A stretch of 64,000 bases of DNA. Origin: Bog-473 sp963781955 (GTDB lineage Bacteria > Actinomycetota > Acidimicrobiia > Acidimicrobiales > RAAP-2). The translations under genes and the position numbers were made by a program. Below, one piece after another: positions 32,680 through 43,083 of the stretch; the first letter of the stretch is position 1, and each line of letters starts with the position of its first letter. Location of the stretch: positions 806,001 through 870,000 of the forward strand of contig CAWAHU010000002.1 of NCBI GenBank assembly GCA_963781955.1, in the 5' to 3' direction. The notes under the pieces were generated by a model. That model was not told where the DNA came from. It ran no database searches and worked only from the letters and a program-made list of their open reading frames with translations.

Positions 32680-33705
32680 ATGCGGATCGCCATCGTCGGC
32701 GCGACGGGACAGGTGGGTGTGGTGCTCCGCTCCATCCTGGCCGAGCGTCGCTTCCCCGTTGACTCGATGCGTTACCTCGCCTCGTCGCGCTCCGCCGGCC
32801 AGACGCTGCCCTGGGCCGAGAACGACGTGGTGGTCGAGGACGCGGAGACCGCCGACCTGTCGGGGATCGACCTGGCGCTCTGTTCGGCGCCGTCCTCGGT
32901 CTCGCGCCGGGTTGCGCCCCGCCTGGCCCAGGCCGGCGCCATCGTCATCGACAACTCGTCGGCCTGGCGCCGGGACCCCGACGTCCCGCTCGTGGTCCCC
33001 GAGGCCAACGCCGACGCGCTGCGGTCCATCCCCAAAGGAATCGTGGCCAACCCCAACTGCACCACCATGGTGGCCATCCCGGTGCTGAAGCCGCTGCACG
33101 ACGCGGCGGGCCTGCGCCGGGTGGTGGTCTCGACGTACCAGGCCGTGTCGGGGGGAGGCGTCGAGGCGGTGCGAGAGCTGGCCGAGCAGCTGGCCAAGAC
33201 GGTCGACCGTGCGCAGGAGCTCACCTACGACGGCGGCGCGGTCGAGTACCCACCGCGCAGCGTCTACCCGGTGCCCATCGCGCACAACGTGATCCCGCTG
33301 CAGTTCAAGCTGGTCGATGACGGCTCGCTCGAGACCGACGAGGAGCAGAAGTGGACCTTCGAGTCCCGCAAGATCCTCGATCTCCCCGATCTGGCCGTGA
33401 CCGCCACCTGCGTGCGCGTCCCGGTGTTCACCGGGCACTCGCAGTCGATCCTGTGCGAGTTTGAACGGGCCCTGACCCCCGAGACGGCCACCCACCTGTT
33501 GCGCACGGCCCCGGGGGTCGAGCTGGCCGAGATCCCCACGCCCCTCATGGCGGCCGGGCGCGACGCGTCCTACGTCGGGCGCATCCGCCGGGCCGCGGGC
33601 GCGCCGCACGCGCTGGCCTTCTTCGTGTCGGGTGACAACCTCCGCAAGGGCGCCGCCCTCAACGTGGTGCAGATCGCCGAGGAGCTGCTGGCCCTCCGCA
33701 GCTGA
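32680..33705 (+). CDS. asd: Aspartate-semialdehyde dehydrogenase
   Basis: Asd reduces aspartyl-4-phosphate to aspartate semialdehyde, feeding lysine/diaminopimelate, threonine and methionine synthesis. The 341-residue protein has the NADP motif IVGATGQVGVVLRSIL, the catalytic-Cys segment NPNCTTMVAIPVLKPLH, VVSTYQAVSGGGVEAVREL, and CVRVPVFTGHSQSI with the active-site His. TAGAAT (32668-32673) is 6 nt before the ATG with no Shine-Dalgarno, so the mRNA is probably leaderless. The usual partner lysC is not adjacent. The repeats after its stop belong to the end of phoU on the other strand. Confidence 0.95.
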   Translation: MRIAIVGATGQVGVVLRSILAERRFPVDSMRYLASSRSAGQTLPWAENDVVVEDAETADLSGIDLALCSAPSSVSRRVAPRLAQAGAIVIDNSSAWRRDPDVPLVVPEANADALRSIPKGIVANPNCTTMVAIPVLKPLHDAAGLRRVVVSTYQAVSGGGVEAVRELAEQLAKTVDRAQELTYDGGAVEYPPRSVYPVPIAHNVIPLQFKLVDDGSLETDEEQKWTFESRKILDLPDLAVTATCVRVPVFTGHSQSILCEFERALTPETATHLLRTAPGVELAEIPTPLMAAGRDASYVGRIRRAAGAPHALAFFVSGDNLRKGAALNVVQIAEELLALRS

Positions 33706-33744
33706 GGCTGACCAGGTCCGGTCCGGGCCCGTCGGGGACCACGC

Positions 33745-33806
33745 CAGTCCGGGGACCAGGTCAGTCCGGCCCGGTCAGTCCGGGGACCAGGTCAGTCCGG
33801 CCCGGC
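33745..33806 (-). repeat. Two 31-bp direct repeats across the phoU stop codon
   Basis: 33745-33775 and 33776-33806 are adjacent direct repeats matching at 30 of 31 positions. The phoU stop (minus-strand TGA at 33794-33792) lies in the gene-proximal copy, and the distal copy carries the same TGA. Shorter internal echoes (CAGTCCGG occurs four times) suggest an older 14-17 bp unit. The whole array lies between convergent asd and phoU. Confidence 0.9.
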
Positions 33807-34595
33807 CGAGACGGGTTCGGGCGTGCCGACGACCAGGGTGGCCATGCGGCGCACCAGGTTCACTGCGTGGTCGCCGAAGCGCTCGTAGAAGCGGGCCACC
33901 ATGGCCAGCTCGATGGCCACGGGGAGCGGCATGGTGCCCGCCACCAGCTCGGCCGTCAGGCTCACGTGGAGATCGTCGAGCTCGTCGTCCAGGTCGTCGA
34001 TCGAGGTCGCCGCCTCGGGGGCGCGCTCGGCGAAGGCGTCGGCCGTCTCCCGCCAGATGGTGGTGGCCACCTCGCCCATGCGCTCGACGAGCCCTCGGCT
34101 GCGGGCCGACATCTCGGCGCCCAGCCCGCGGGCGGCCCGCCGAGCGATGTGCTCAGCCAGGTCGCCGTTGCGTTCGAGGTCGGGGAGCATGCGCAGGATG
34201 GCGACGTACTCGCGGCGCTCGTCGGCCGTCGTGTCACCCTCCACCAGCTGCCAGGTCACCGTGCCCAGGATCTGCCCGATCAGCTTGTCGATCACCTCGT
34301 CCCGCTTCACCAGCTCCTTGGCGGCGCCACGGTCACCGGCCAGCAGGGCGTGGGTGGCGCCGGCGATGCCCTCGCCGACCAAGGCGAAGACGTGGGCGAA
34401 GAGGCGATCGATCTCGCCGGGCTCGGGCAAGGTGCTCGGCCACACGGGCTGCTCCATGACCAGTGGGCCGGTCGGGAGCCGCTCGTCGGGTGGCTGCTCG
34501 TCGGGCCGCTGCTCATCGGGCGGCTGCTCGTCCGGCCCGCCCTCCGCGGACACCTCTTGGCTGCGCCGGGTGCTGCCACCGAGCTTGAACCCCAT
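33792..34595 (-). CDS. phoU: PhoU family phosphate-signalling protein
   Basis: PhoU links the Pst transporter to the phosphate two-component system. The 267-residue protein has two three-helix PhoU repeats with metal-binding-type motifs (VAILRMLPDLERNGDLAEHIAR and VARFYERFGDHAVNLVRR). The first 60 residues are an unusual Pro/Asp/Glu-rich tail with repeated PDEQ(P/R)P blocks encoded by 15-bp DNA units (about 34486-34530). A -10 box TACCGT (34607-34602) is 6 nt before the ATG, consistent with a leaderless mRNA. phoU is 23 kb from pstBSCA here, and no PhoR/PhoP genes are adjacent. Confidence 0.88.
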   Translation of the reverse strand: MGFKLGGSTRRSQEVSAEGGPDEQPPDEQRPDEQPPDERLPTGPLVMEQPVWPSTLPEPGEIDRLFAHVFALVGEGIAGATHALLAGDRGAAKELVKRDEVIDKLIGQILGTVTWQLVEGDTTADERREYVAILRMLPDLERNGDLAEHIARRAARGLGAEMSARSRGLVERMGEVATTIWRETADAFAERAPEAATSIDDLDDELDDLHVSLTAELVAGTMPLPVAIELAMVARFYERFGDHAVNLVRRMATLVVGTPEPVSAGPD

Positions 34596-34601
34596 CGTTC
34601 C

Positions 34602-34720
34602 ACGGTACCGGCTCCGTCGCTGCCCTTCGACCCCGCGTCGCGTGCCGGCCCTGGTCCTGGGGGCCGGGGCCGTGAGGTGGTGGCGGCATCCCCGACGGTG
34701 TCACACCCCACCGGTACCGT
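34602..34720. promoter_or_regulatory. Divergent phoU/rmuC promoter region
   Basis: Both genes have a TACCGT -10 box. For phoU it is at 34607-34602 on the minus strand, 6 nt before the ATG. For rmuC it is at 34715-34720 on the plus strand, 7 nt before GTG 34728. No -35 element is convincing. Both mRNAs are probably leaderless. Confidence 0.5.
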
Positions 34721-34727
34721 GGCTCTC

Positions 34728-36188
34728 GTGGTCGTTGGAGTGATGATCGGGCTGGTCGTCGGGCTCGTCGCGGGCCTGGCCATCGCCGTTGCATGGCACC
34801 TGGTGCGCGAGGCGCAGCGAGCGGGCGCGGCGCGCCTCGACGCCGCCCGGCTGGCCGACGCGCAGTCCGCGCTCGCAGCGCAGGCGGCCCAGGTGGCCCA
34901 GGCCACGGACACGACGGCGGCGGCCGAGGCGGCCCGGGCGGCGGCCGAGACGGCGCGTGCCGTGGCGGAGGCCGAGCTCGACCTCCTCAGATCGTCCCAG
35001 GACGAGGCCGTCCGGCGGGCCCAAGAGGACCGGGCCCGGCTGGTCGGCGCGTTCGCCGAGCTCTCGGCGGAGGCGCTGGCCAAGAACAACGAACAGTTCC
35101 TGGCCCTCGCCGACACCCGCCTGAGCGAGGCGCGGGCTCAGGCGCAGGGCGACCTGGCGCAGCGCCAGCAGGCCATCGCCCAGCTGCTCGACCCGCTCCA
35201 CGAGACGCTGTCGCGCTACCAGCGTGGTCTCCAGGAGATGGAGCTCGAGCGGCGGGGTGCGTACGAGGGCCTGACCGAGAAGGTGGCGCAGCTGCACCTC
35301 GGCCACGAGCAGTTGCGCCGGGAGACCCGCAACCTGGTCACCGCGCTGCGCTCGCCCCAGACCCGGGGCCGTTGGGGCGAGATGCAGTTGCGCCGGGTGG
35401 CGGAGATGGCAGGGATGGTCGCCCACTGCGACTTTGACGAGCAGGTCTCGGCCCAGTCCGACGAGGGCCGGCTCCGGCCCGACATGGTCGTGCACATGCC
35501 CGGTGGTGGCGAGGTGGTGGTGGACGCCAAGGTGCCTCTGGAGGCCTTCCTCGAGCTGCTCGATGCCGAGGACGACGAGGACCGCGCGCGCTGCCAGGCC
35601 AAGCACGCACGCCAGCTGCGCACGCACATCGACCAGTTGGCCAAGAAGGAGTACTGGAAGCAGTTCGACCGCTCGCCGCAGATGGTCGTGGCCTTCATCC
35701 CCGGCGACCAGCTCCTGGCCGCGGCGTTCGAGGCCGATCCAGGCCTGCAGGAGCACGCCATGGCCAACGGTGTCCTGGTGACGACGCCGGTCACGCTCAT
35801 CGCGCTGCTCCGCACGGTGGCCCTGGGCTGGCAGCAGGAGACGCTTGCCGAGAACGCCCGCGAGGTCCAGAAGCTCGGGGCCGAGCTCTTCGACCGCCTC
35901 CGCGTGATGAGTGGGCACATGCAGTCCCTCCAGCGGAGCCTCTCGGCGACCGTCGAGGCGTACAACAAGGCCGTCGGCTCCTTCGAGTCGCGGGTGCTGG
36001 TGTCGGCCCGCAAGTTCCCCGGCCTCGGCGTGGGCCGCGAGTCGGTCGGGATCGGCGAGCTGGCTCCCGTCGAGTCGGCGCCGCGTCATCTCCAGGCCGT
36101 CGAGCCGGCGCCCGACGAGGACGAGGACGCGCCGGCGACGCTGCTGGCGCTCCCCGACGGCAGCGCCAGCAGCGGCACGCCGGCCTGA
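34728..36188 (+). CDS. rmuC: DNA recombination protein RmuC
   Basis: The 486-residue protein has one N-terminal membrane helix (GVMIGLVVGLVAGLAIAVAW), an Ala/Glu/Arg-rich coiled coil of about 150 residues, and the RmuC nuclease-like domain. That domain contains RGRWGEMQLRRVAEMAGM, MPGGGEVVVDAKVPLEAF and QMVVAFIPGDQLLAAAFEAD. RmuC limits DNA inversion/recombination at short repeats, of interest given the many repeats here. I chose GTG 34728 because TACCGT lies 7 nt upstream; other in-frame starts at 34719 and 34743 remain possible. It precedes recC-recB-recD. Confidence 0.88.
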   Translation: MVVGVMIGLVVGLVAGLAIAVAWHLVREAQRAGAARLDAARLADAQSALAAQAAQVAQATDTTAAAEAARAAAETARAVAEAELDLLRSSQDEAVRRAQEDRARLVGAFAELSAEALAKNNEQFLALADTRLSEARAQAQGDLAQRQQAIAQLLDPLHETLSRYQRGLQEMELERRGAYEGLTEKVAQLHLGHEQLRRETRNLVTALRSPQTRGRWGEMQLRRVAEMAGMVAHCDFDEQVSAQSDEGRLRPDMVVHMPGGGEVVVDAKVPLEAFLELLDAEDDEDRARCQAKHARQLRTHIDQLAKKEYWKQFDRSPQMVVAFIPGDQLLAAAFEADPGLQEHAMANGVLVTTPVTLIALLRTVALGWQQETLAENAREVQKLGAELFDRLRVMSGHMQSLQRSLSATVEAYNKAVGSFESRVLVSARKFPGLGVGRESVGIGELAPVESAPRHLQAVEPAPDEDEDAPATLLALPDGSASSGTPA

Positions 36189-36221
36189 GGACGCCGAACA
36201 CCCACGACCTACTCTGCGGAC

Positions 36222-39200
36222 GTGCTCCACGTTCACCGCTCCGACCGGGCCGAGGCGCTGGTCGGCGCCCTGGCCCGACTGGTGGCCGACCCGCTCGACC
36301 CCATGACGCCCGAGGTGGTGTCGGTGCCCACGCGCGGCATCGAGCGGTGGCTGACCCAGCAGCTGTCGTCGCACCTGGGGACCTCGCCCGGCCGCCACGA
36401 CGGCGTGTGCGCCAACATCGAGTTCCCGTTCCCCGGTTCGTTGGTCAACGGGGCCCTGGCCCGCGCCGCCGGCACCGACCCCGACACGGACCCGTGGGTG
36501 CCCGAGCGCGCCGTCTGGCCGCTCATGGAGGTGGTCGAGGAGCATTTCGGCGATCCGTGGCTGGCGCCGCTGGCGCAGCACATGGACAACTCCGTGTCGG
36601 TGGAGGGCTCGAAGCGGTTCTCGAGCGTCCGCCACGTGGCGGACCTCTTCGACCGCTACGCCGTGCACAGGCCCGACATGGTGCAGCGGTGGTCCGACGG
36701 GGTGTGCCGCGACGGGGAGACGCTGTGGCAGTACGAGCTCTGGCGGCTGTTGCGGGAGCGCATCGGCCAGGCCAGCCCGGCCGAACGCCTGCTCAGCGCG
36801 TGCGGCCGGCTGCGCGCCGACCCGGGGCTGATCGACGAGCCCTCGCGGGTGTCGCTGTTCGGCCTGACCCGCCTGCCGGCGAGCTACCTCGACGTGCTCG
36901 ACGCCGTTGCGGCCGGCCGCGAGGTGCACCTCTTCCTGCTCCATCCGTCGCCGGCGCTGTGGGACCGCCTCGCGCCGCAGATCGGGCCGGAGTCTCGTCA
37001 CACACCGCGCCGTCAGGACCCGACCGCGCTGGCGCCCCGGAACCCGCTGTTGTCGTCGTGGGGACGCGACGCCCGCGAGATGCAGCTGGTGCTCGGCGCC
37101 GCGTTGGCCCACGGCGACGACGCGTCGGCTCCGGTGCCGGCGGGCGTCCCGACGGTGCTGCGCCGGATCCAGGACGACGTCCGTGCCGACCGCGCGCCCT
37201 GGGCCCGGGTGGGCGTGGAGCCGACGGACGCCCGCTGCTCGCCCCGGGGGACGAGAGCATCCGGATCCACTCGTGTCACGGGCGGGGGCGTCAGGTCGAG
37301 GTGCTCCGCGACGCTCTCCTGCACATGTTCGAGGCGGACCCTGATCTCGAGGCGCGCGACGTGATCGTCATGTGCCCGGACATCGAGAGCTTCGCCCCAC
37401 TGATCCAGGCCAGCTTCGGGGCGCACGACCGCGCCGAGGTGCAACGGAGCGGCCCGTCGCAGCTCGAGATCAGGCTGGCCGACCGCTCGCTGCGCCAGAC
37501 CAACCCCATCATGGGCGTGGTGGCCGAGGTGCTCGAGCTGGCCACGGCGCGCCTCACGGCCACCCAGGTCCTCGACCTCGCCGGGCGGGAGCCGGTGCGG
37601 CGCCGCTTCCGCTTCAGCGACGACGACCTGTCCCGCATTGAGGAATGGGTCCGTGAGGCGCGGGTCCGCTGGGGGTTCGACGCCGGGCACCGCGAGGCGT
37701 TCCGACTGGGCGGCGTGACCGCCAACACGTGGCGATCGGGTCTCGACCGGGTCCTGCTCGGCGTGGCCATGGCCGAGGAGCGCGAGCGCCTGTTCGGCGG
37801 CACCCTGCCCCTCGACGACGTCGAGAGTGGGGACATCGACCTGGCCGGCCGGCTGGCCGAGCTGGTCGACCGGCTCGGCCGTTCCGTCGACCTGCTCTCG
37901 GAGGACCGCACGGTGGACGGGTGGGCGCGTGCGCTCTCCTGGATCGCCGACGCGCTCACGGCCGCCCCGCGGCAGGAGGGCTGGCAGCGGGCGGAGCTCA
38001 CGACCCTGCTCGGCAAGCTCGTCGGCGAGGCCACCGAGGGGGATCGGGTGAGCCCGGTGCTGCTGGGCAACGACGACGTGCGGTCGCTCCTGAGCGACCG
38101 CCTCCGGGGTCGGCCGACGCGCGCCAACTTCCGGACCGGGCACGTGACGGTGTGCACCTTGGTCCCCATGCGCTCGATCCCGCACCGTGTCGTGTGCCTC
38201 CTCGGGCTCGACGACGGCAGCTTCCCGAGGCACATTGAGCGCGACGGCGACGACCTGACTGCGCAGGAACCGCGAGTGGGCGACCGCGACGCGCGCAGTG
38301 AGGATCGCCAGCTGCTGCTCGACGCCCTCCTGGCGGCTCGCGACCGCCTGGTGATCACCTACACCGGCCACGACGAGCGTTCGAACCTGCCCCGGCCACC
38401 GGCCGTGCCGGTCGGGGAGCTCCTCGACGTGATCGACCGGACGGTGCGATCCGATGCCGGAGCGGTGCGTCGCGGCGTCGTGGTCACACATCCCCTCCAA
38501 CCGTTCGACCCGAGGAACTACGAACCCGGCCGCCTCGTGCCGGACGGACCGTGGAGCTTCGACCGCCTGCACCTGGCCGGGGCGCGCGCCGCGCTGGCGC
38601 GCCGCGACGAGGCCCCGAGCTTCCTCGCCCACCCGCTCGCCGAGCGTGAGCAGGACGCGGCCCTCGTGCCCGTTGGCCTCGACGGGCTCGACCGCTTCGT
38701 CCGGCACCCGGTCCGGGCCTTCCTGCGCGAGAGGCTCGGCGTGTCCCTGTGGGACAGGACCCGGGAGCCCGAGGACGCCATCCCCATCGACCTCGACGGG
38801 CTGGCCAAGTGGGAGATGGGCGAGCGGGTCCTGGCGGCGCGGCTGGCCGGGACGACGTGGGAGGAGTGCGAGGCGGCCGAGATCGCCCGCGGCGGGTTGC
38901 CGCCCGGTGCCCTGGCCAACCCGCTGCTCGACGAGATGTACGGCGCCATCGAGGCGCTCCGGCACGGCGCCGGCGGGGCACCGGCCGGCGGCACCGCCGC
39001 GCCCCCGTCGCTCGTCGACGTGCGGGCGGAGCTGCCCGGACTGCCGGCCGTCGTGGGGACGGTGAGCGGTGTACGGGGCGATGTCCTGCAGACCGTCACC
39101 TACCGGAGGATCCAGCCCGGGCTGCGCCTGGCCGCGTGGGTCAGGCTCTTGGCGCTCGGCGTGACGGATCCCGCCCGGCCGTACCAGGCCGTGACGGTGT

Positions 39201-39679
39201 GCCGGTCCGAGAGCGGGGCCACGCGACCCGTCACCGTGGCCCGGCTGGGCCCGCTCGGCGACGACGCGCCGGCCAGGAAGGCCGTTGCGGGCCTCCACCT
39301 CCGCCAGCTCGTCGGGCTCTACCGGCAGGGCATGCGCGAGCCCCTCCCACTGTTCTGCCGCACCTCGGCCGCCTACGCGTCGGCCCGTCGTGCCGGGGCG
39401 GACGACGCGCTCGTGATCGCCGCCCGGGAGTGGGAGACCAGCTTCCGGCGGACCAACGAGGACCGCGATCCCGAGCACTTGGTGGTGTTCGGCGGTCAGC
39501 TCCCGTTCGCCGAGGTGCTGCGGCGCACGGGGGAGCCGGCGCCCGGGGCAGCCGGCGACGGCGGGGCTGGCGAGGGCGGGGCTGGCGAGGGCGGGGCTGG
39601 CGAGCGGTGGCGATTCGGGCTCTATGCCCAGCGGTTGTGGGACGGACTGCTCGAGTTCGAGAAGGTCACCAAGCAGTGA
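36222..39679 (+). pseudogene. recC: Exodeoxyribonuclease V subunit gamma RecC, frameshifted
   Basis: RecC of the RecBCD helicase-nuclease is split between two frames. The N-terminal part (GTG 36222, MLHVHRSDRAEALVGALARL to about 37235) is normal. The rest, from GDESIRIHSCHGRGRQVEVL to the stop at 39679, is in the -1 frame. The join lies in 37215-37250, which contains CCCCGGGGG. One missing base restores a full RecC of about 1150 residues. Motifs on both sides (ARDVIVMCPDIESFAPLIQA, VCLLGLDDGSFPR) look intact, so this may be an assembly error, a recent mutation or a recoding site. TACTCT (36210-36215) is 6 nt before GTG. Three 15-bp repeats lie near the 3' end. Confidence 0.9.
39560..39604 (+). 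repeat. Three 15-bp tandem units near the recC 3' end
   Basis: GGCGGGGCTGGCGAG is repeated perfectly at 39560, 39575 and 39590, encoding GGAGE three times, about 25 codons before the recC stop. Confidence 0.95.
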
Positions 39680-42600
39680 CGGGCACGCCCGACACCTTGC
39701 CCTTCGACGTCTGCGGCCCGTTGCCGCGGGGCATGACGCTGCTCGAGGCGAGCGCGGGGACGGGCAAGACGTTCACCATCGCCGCGCTCACGACGCGCTA
39801 CGTGGCGGAGCGGGGCCTGCCCGTCGACCGCCTCCTCGTCATCACCTTCACGCGCATGGCCACGGGTGAGCTGCGCGAGCGGGTCCGCGAGCGCCTGGTA
39901 CGGGCGCACGACGGGCTGGACCAGATCATCGAGGGCCGGGCCGAGCCCGGCTCCGACGAGCTCGTCGACCACCTCGCCGCGGTCGACCGTTCCGAGCTGT
40001 TGGTCCGGCGCGCCCGGTTGGCCGCCGCAGTCGCCGAGTTCGACGCGGCGACCATCGAGACCACGCACGGATTCTGCCTCCAGGTGCTCTACGGCCTGGG
40101 CACCGCGGGCGACGTCGACCGCGAGGTGACCCTGGTCGAGGACGTGCGTGACCTGCTGGAGGAGGTCGTCGACGATCTCTACCTCCGGAAGTTCGCCCAC
40201 CGCGGCAACGACGTCGGCTTCTCGCGTCAGGAGGCCCTCGCCATCGCCGGGAAGGTGCTCGACCATCCCGACGCCATCGTGCTCCCGGTCGCCGCAGACG
40301 GCGACGACGACCCTGGAATCCGGAGCCGGTTCGCCGGCGCCGTGCGCACCGAGGTCGAGCGCCGCAAGCGCGCCCGGCGGATCCTCACCTACGACGATGT
40401 GCTGATCCGGCTGCGCAACACGCTGCAGGACCCCGGGCGTGGGCCCGTGGCCCGCGCCCGGCTGCGCGACCGCTACGACGTGGTGCTGGTCGACGAGTTC
40501 CAGGACACCGACCCGGTCCAATGGCGGATCATGGACGAGGCGTTCGGAAAGCCGAGGAGCCCCGAGGACTCCCCGACGAGCCTCGTCCTCATCGGCGACC
40601 CCAAGCAGGCGATCTACGCCTTCCGCGGCGCCGACGTGCAGGCCTACCTCGAGGCGAAGCAGGCCGTCGAGGCCGAGTGGACGCTCGACGTCAACTGGCG
40701 GAGCGACGGCGGTCTCCTGGCTGCGTTCGACGCCCTCTTCGCCGGTGCGCAGCTCGGTCAGGCGGGGATCTCGTACCGGAACGTGCGACCGGCCGCGGCC
40801 AACGCCGAGCCGCGCCTGGAGGGTGCGCCGGTGGCGGCTCCGCTGCGCGTGCGCATCGTGCGCGCCGCGGACCGCCTGGTGCCACAGACGCAGAGCGGGC
40901 ACGTGCGGGCAGGCGAGGCCCGCGACTTCATTGCCCGTGACGTGGCTGCGGTCACCGTCGAGCTGTTGCACGAGAAGCCCGAGCTCGTCACCCGCCGGCC
41001 GGACGGCGGCGAGTCCGAGCGCCGCACGCTGCATCCGGGTGACATCGCCGTGCTGGTGCGCTCCAACGGGCAGGCCAACACGGTGCGTGACGCCCTGCAC
41101 TCGCTCGGGGTGCCCGCGGTCATCGGCGGGGCCGGGTCGGTGTTCCTCTCCGACGCGGCGCGGGAGTGGCTGCGGCTGCTCGAGGCGCTCGAGCGTCCCA
41201 CGGCACGAGACCGAGCCTCGCTCGTCGCGCTGTCCCACTTCGTGGGTTGGTCAGCCGCCGAGGTGGCCCAGGCCGGGGAAGCGGAGTGGGACGAGCTCCA
41301 CCTCTCGCTCCACGAGTGGTCCCGGTGCCTGCGCGACCGGGGCGTGGCCTCGCTCTACGAGGCGGTCAGCGCCGGGCGCGGCGTGCCGGCCCGCGTACTC
41401 GGGCGCCCCGACGGGGAGCGGTTCATGACCGATCTCCGCCACGTGGTCCAGCTCCTGCACGAGGCAGCGGTGAGCGAGGGCGTGGGCCCGACCGCCCTGG
41501 CCAACTGGCTCGGCCGGCGGATCGCGGAGGCCGACCGCGACTCGGAGAACGAGGAGCGCACGCGCCGCCTCGAGTCCGACTCGCAGGCCGTGCAGGTGAT
41601 CACCATCCACCGGAGCAAGGGCCTCGAGTTCCCTGTCGTGCTGTGCCCGTACGCCTGGGACGGGTGGATCCACACGGTGAGCGTGCCCGTGTTCCACGAC
41701 CCGGCACGGGCGCACGAGCGCGCCATCGACGTGGGGTGCCCCGCGCCCGAGTTCGACGCGCACAAGCGGCTCGACGAGGAGGAGAGCCAGGGCGAGGGCC
41801 TGCGCCTGCTCTACGTCGCGCTCACGCGGGCTCAGCACCAGGCCGTGCTCTGGTGGGCCGGCAGCCAGGACACCAAGAACTCGCCGCTGTCGCGTCTGCT
41901 CTTCGCCCGGCGTCCCGACGGCAGCGTCGCCTCGCACGATCGGCGCACGCCGCCCGACGCACGTGTGGAGGCCGCGTTCGGTGCGCTGGGCCCCGGCGTC
42001 TCGGTCGAGCGCGTGGCCACGCCGGCCGAGGTCCGCTGGCAGCCCGAGCTCGGGCTGCCGCTGCAGCTCGACGCGGCCACGTTCGACCGTGTGCTCGACG
42101 CCGGTTGGCGCCGCGTGTCGTACTCGGGCATCACCCGCCCCCTGCACGAGCAGCCGCCCGTCGTGGCGAGCGAGCCCGAGGTGCCGCTGAAGACCGACGA
42201 TGAGGGTCCGGTGACCGCATGGAGCCTGGTCGGATCCTCGCCCGAGGAGTCGGCGCTGCGCTCCGTTCCGCTCGGCCTGGGCGCCATGCCCGGCGGGACG
42301 CTGGTCGGCACCGTCGTGCACAGCGCCCTGGAGCGCATCGACTTCGAGGCACCGGACCTGCTGGCGTCGGTGGCGGACGCGCTGCGCCACGAAGCGGCGT
42401 GGCGCGACGTGGACCTGGGCGACACCGATGCCGTGGTGGCCGGGCTGCGCACCGCCATCGAGTCGCCGCTCGGGCCCGACGTCGACGACTGGCGGCTGCG
42501 CGACGTCGCACGCGCAGACCGCCTCGACGAGCTCGGCTTCGAGCTCCCGCTGGTGGGGGGCGACGAGCCCACCGCCGCGCTGCACGTGAAGGACATCGCC

Positions 42601-43083
42601 GACCTGCTGTCGGCTCATCTGAGCCGGGGTGACCCGTTGCGGTCCTACGCCGCGGCGCTACGGGACGGGGCGCTCGACGGCGTGCTGCGCGGCTACCTCA
42701 ACGGGAGCCTCGACCTGGTCTTCCGGCTGCCCGACGGCCGCTACGTGCTGGCCGACTACAAGACGAACCGCCTGGCGGCGCCCGACGAGCCGCCCACGGC
42801 GTGGCACTACCGGCGCGTGGCCCTCGACAGCGCGATGGCCGAGGCTCACTATCCGCTGCAGGCGCTGCTCTACGCCGTCGCGCTCCACCGCTACCTGCGG
42901 TGGCGCCTGCCGGGCTACGACCCCGAGCGGAACCTCGGCGGGATCCTCTACTTGTTCTTGCGGGGCATGAGCGCCGCCGAACCGGTGCCGTCGGACGGGC
43001 CGCCCTGCGGGGTCTGGTCCTGGCGCCCGCCCGCCGCGCTGGTGACCTCGCTGAGCGACCTGTTCGACCGGGGCCCGGCATGA
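39676..43083 (+). CDS. recB: Exodeoxyribonuclease V subunit beta RecB
   Basis: RecB is the 3'-5' helicase and nuclease of RecBCD. The 1135-residue product has Walker A LLEASAGTGKTFTIAALTTR, motif II VVLVDEFQDTDPVQWRIMDE, GDPKQAIYAFRGADV, motif V/VI VITIHRSKGLEFPVVLCPYA and RLLYVALTRAQHQAVLWW. The C-terminal nuclease domain has LDLVFRLPDGRYVLADYKTN (D...DYK metal site) and YPLQALLYAVALHRYLRWRL. GTG at 39676 overlaps the recC stop (GTGA) and its own stop overlaps recD (ATGA). All helicase and nuclease residues look intact, so loss of RecC would be the only defect. Confidence 0.95.
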   Translation: MTGTPDTLPFDVCGPLPRGMTLLEASAGTGKTFTIAALTTRYVAERGLPVDRLLVITFTRMATGELRERVRERLVRAHDGLDQIIEGRAEPGSDELVDHLAAVDRSELLVRRARLAAAVAEFDAATIETTHGFCLQVLYGLGTAGDVDREVTLVEDVRDLLEEVVDDLYLRKFAHRGNDVGFSRQEALAIAGKVLDHPDAIVLPVAADGDDDPGIRSRFAGAVRTEVERRKRARRILTYDDVLIRLRNTLQDPGRGPVARARLRDRYDVVLVDEFQDTDPVQWRIMDEAFGKPRSPEDSPTSLVLIGDPKQAIYAFRGADVQAYLEAKQAVEAEWTLDVNWRSDGGLLAAFDALFAGAQLGQAGISYRNVRPAAANAEPRLEGAPVAAPLRVRIVRAADRLVPQTQSGHVRAGEARDFIARDVAAVTVELLHEKPELVTRRPDGGESERRTLHPGDIAVLVRSNGQANTVRDALHSLGVPAVIGGAGSVFLSDAAREWLRLLEALERPTARDRASLVALSHFVGWSAAEVAQAGEAEWDELHLSLHEWSRCLRDRGVASLYEAVSAGRGVPARVLGRPDGERFMTDLRHVVQLLHEAAVSEGVGPTALANWLGRRIAEADRDSENEERTRRLESDSQAVQVITIHRSKGLEFPVVLCPYAWDGWIHTVSVPVFHDPARAHERAIDVGCPAPEFDAHKRLDEEESQGEGLRLLYVALTRAQHQAVLWWAGSQDTKNSPLSRLLFARRPDGSVASHDRRTPPDARVEAAFGALGPGVSVERVATPAEVRWQPELGLPLQLDAATFDRVLDAGWRRVSYSGITRPLHEQPPVVASEPEVPLKTDDEGPVTAWSLVGSSPEESALRSVPLGLGAMPGGTLVGTVVHSALERIDFEAPDLLASVADALRHEAAWRDVDLGDTDAVVAGLRTAIESPLGPDVDDWRLRDVARADRLDELGFELPLVGGDEPTAALHVKDIADLLSAHLSRGDPLRSYAAALRDGALDGVLRGYLNGSLDLVFRLPDGRYVLADYKTNRLAAPDEPPTAWHYRRVALDSAMAEAHYPLQALLYAVALHRYLRWRLPGYDPERNLGGILYLFLRGMSAAEPVPSDGPPCGVWSWRPPAALVTSLSDLFDRGPA

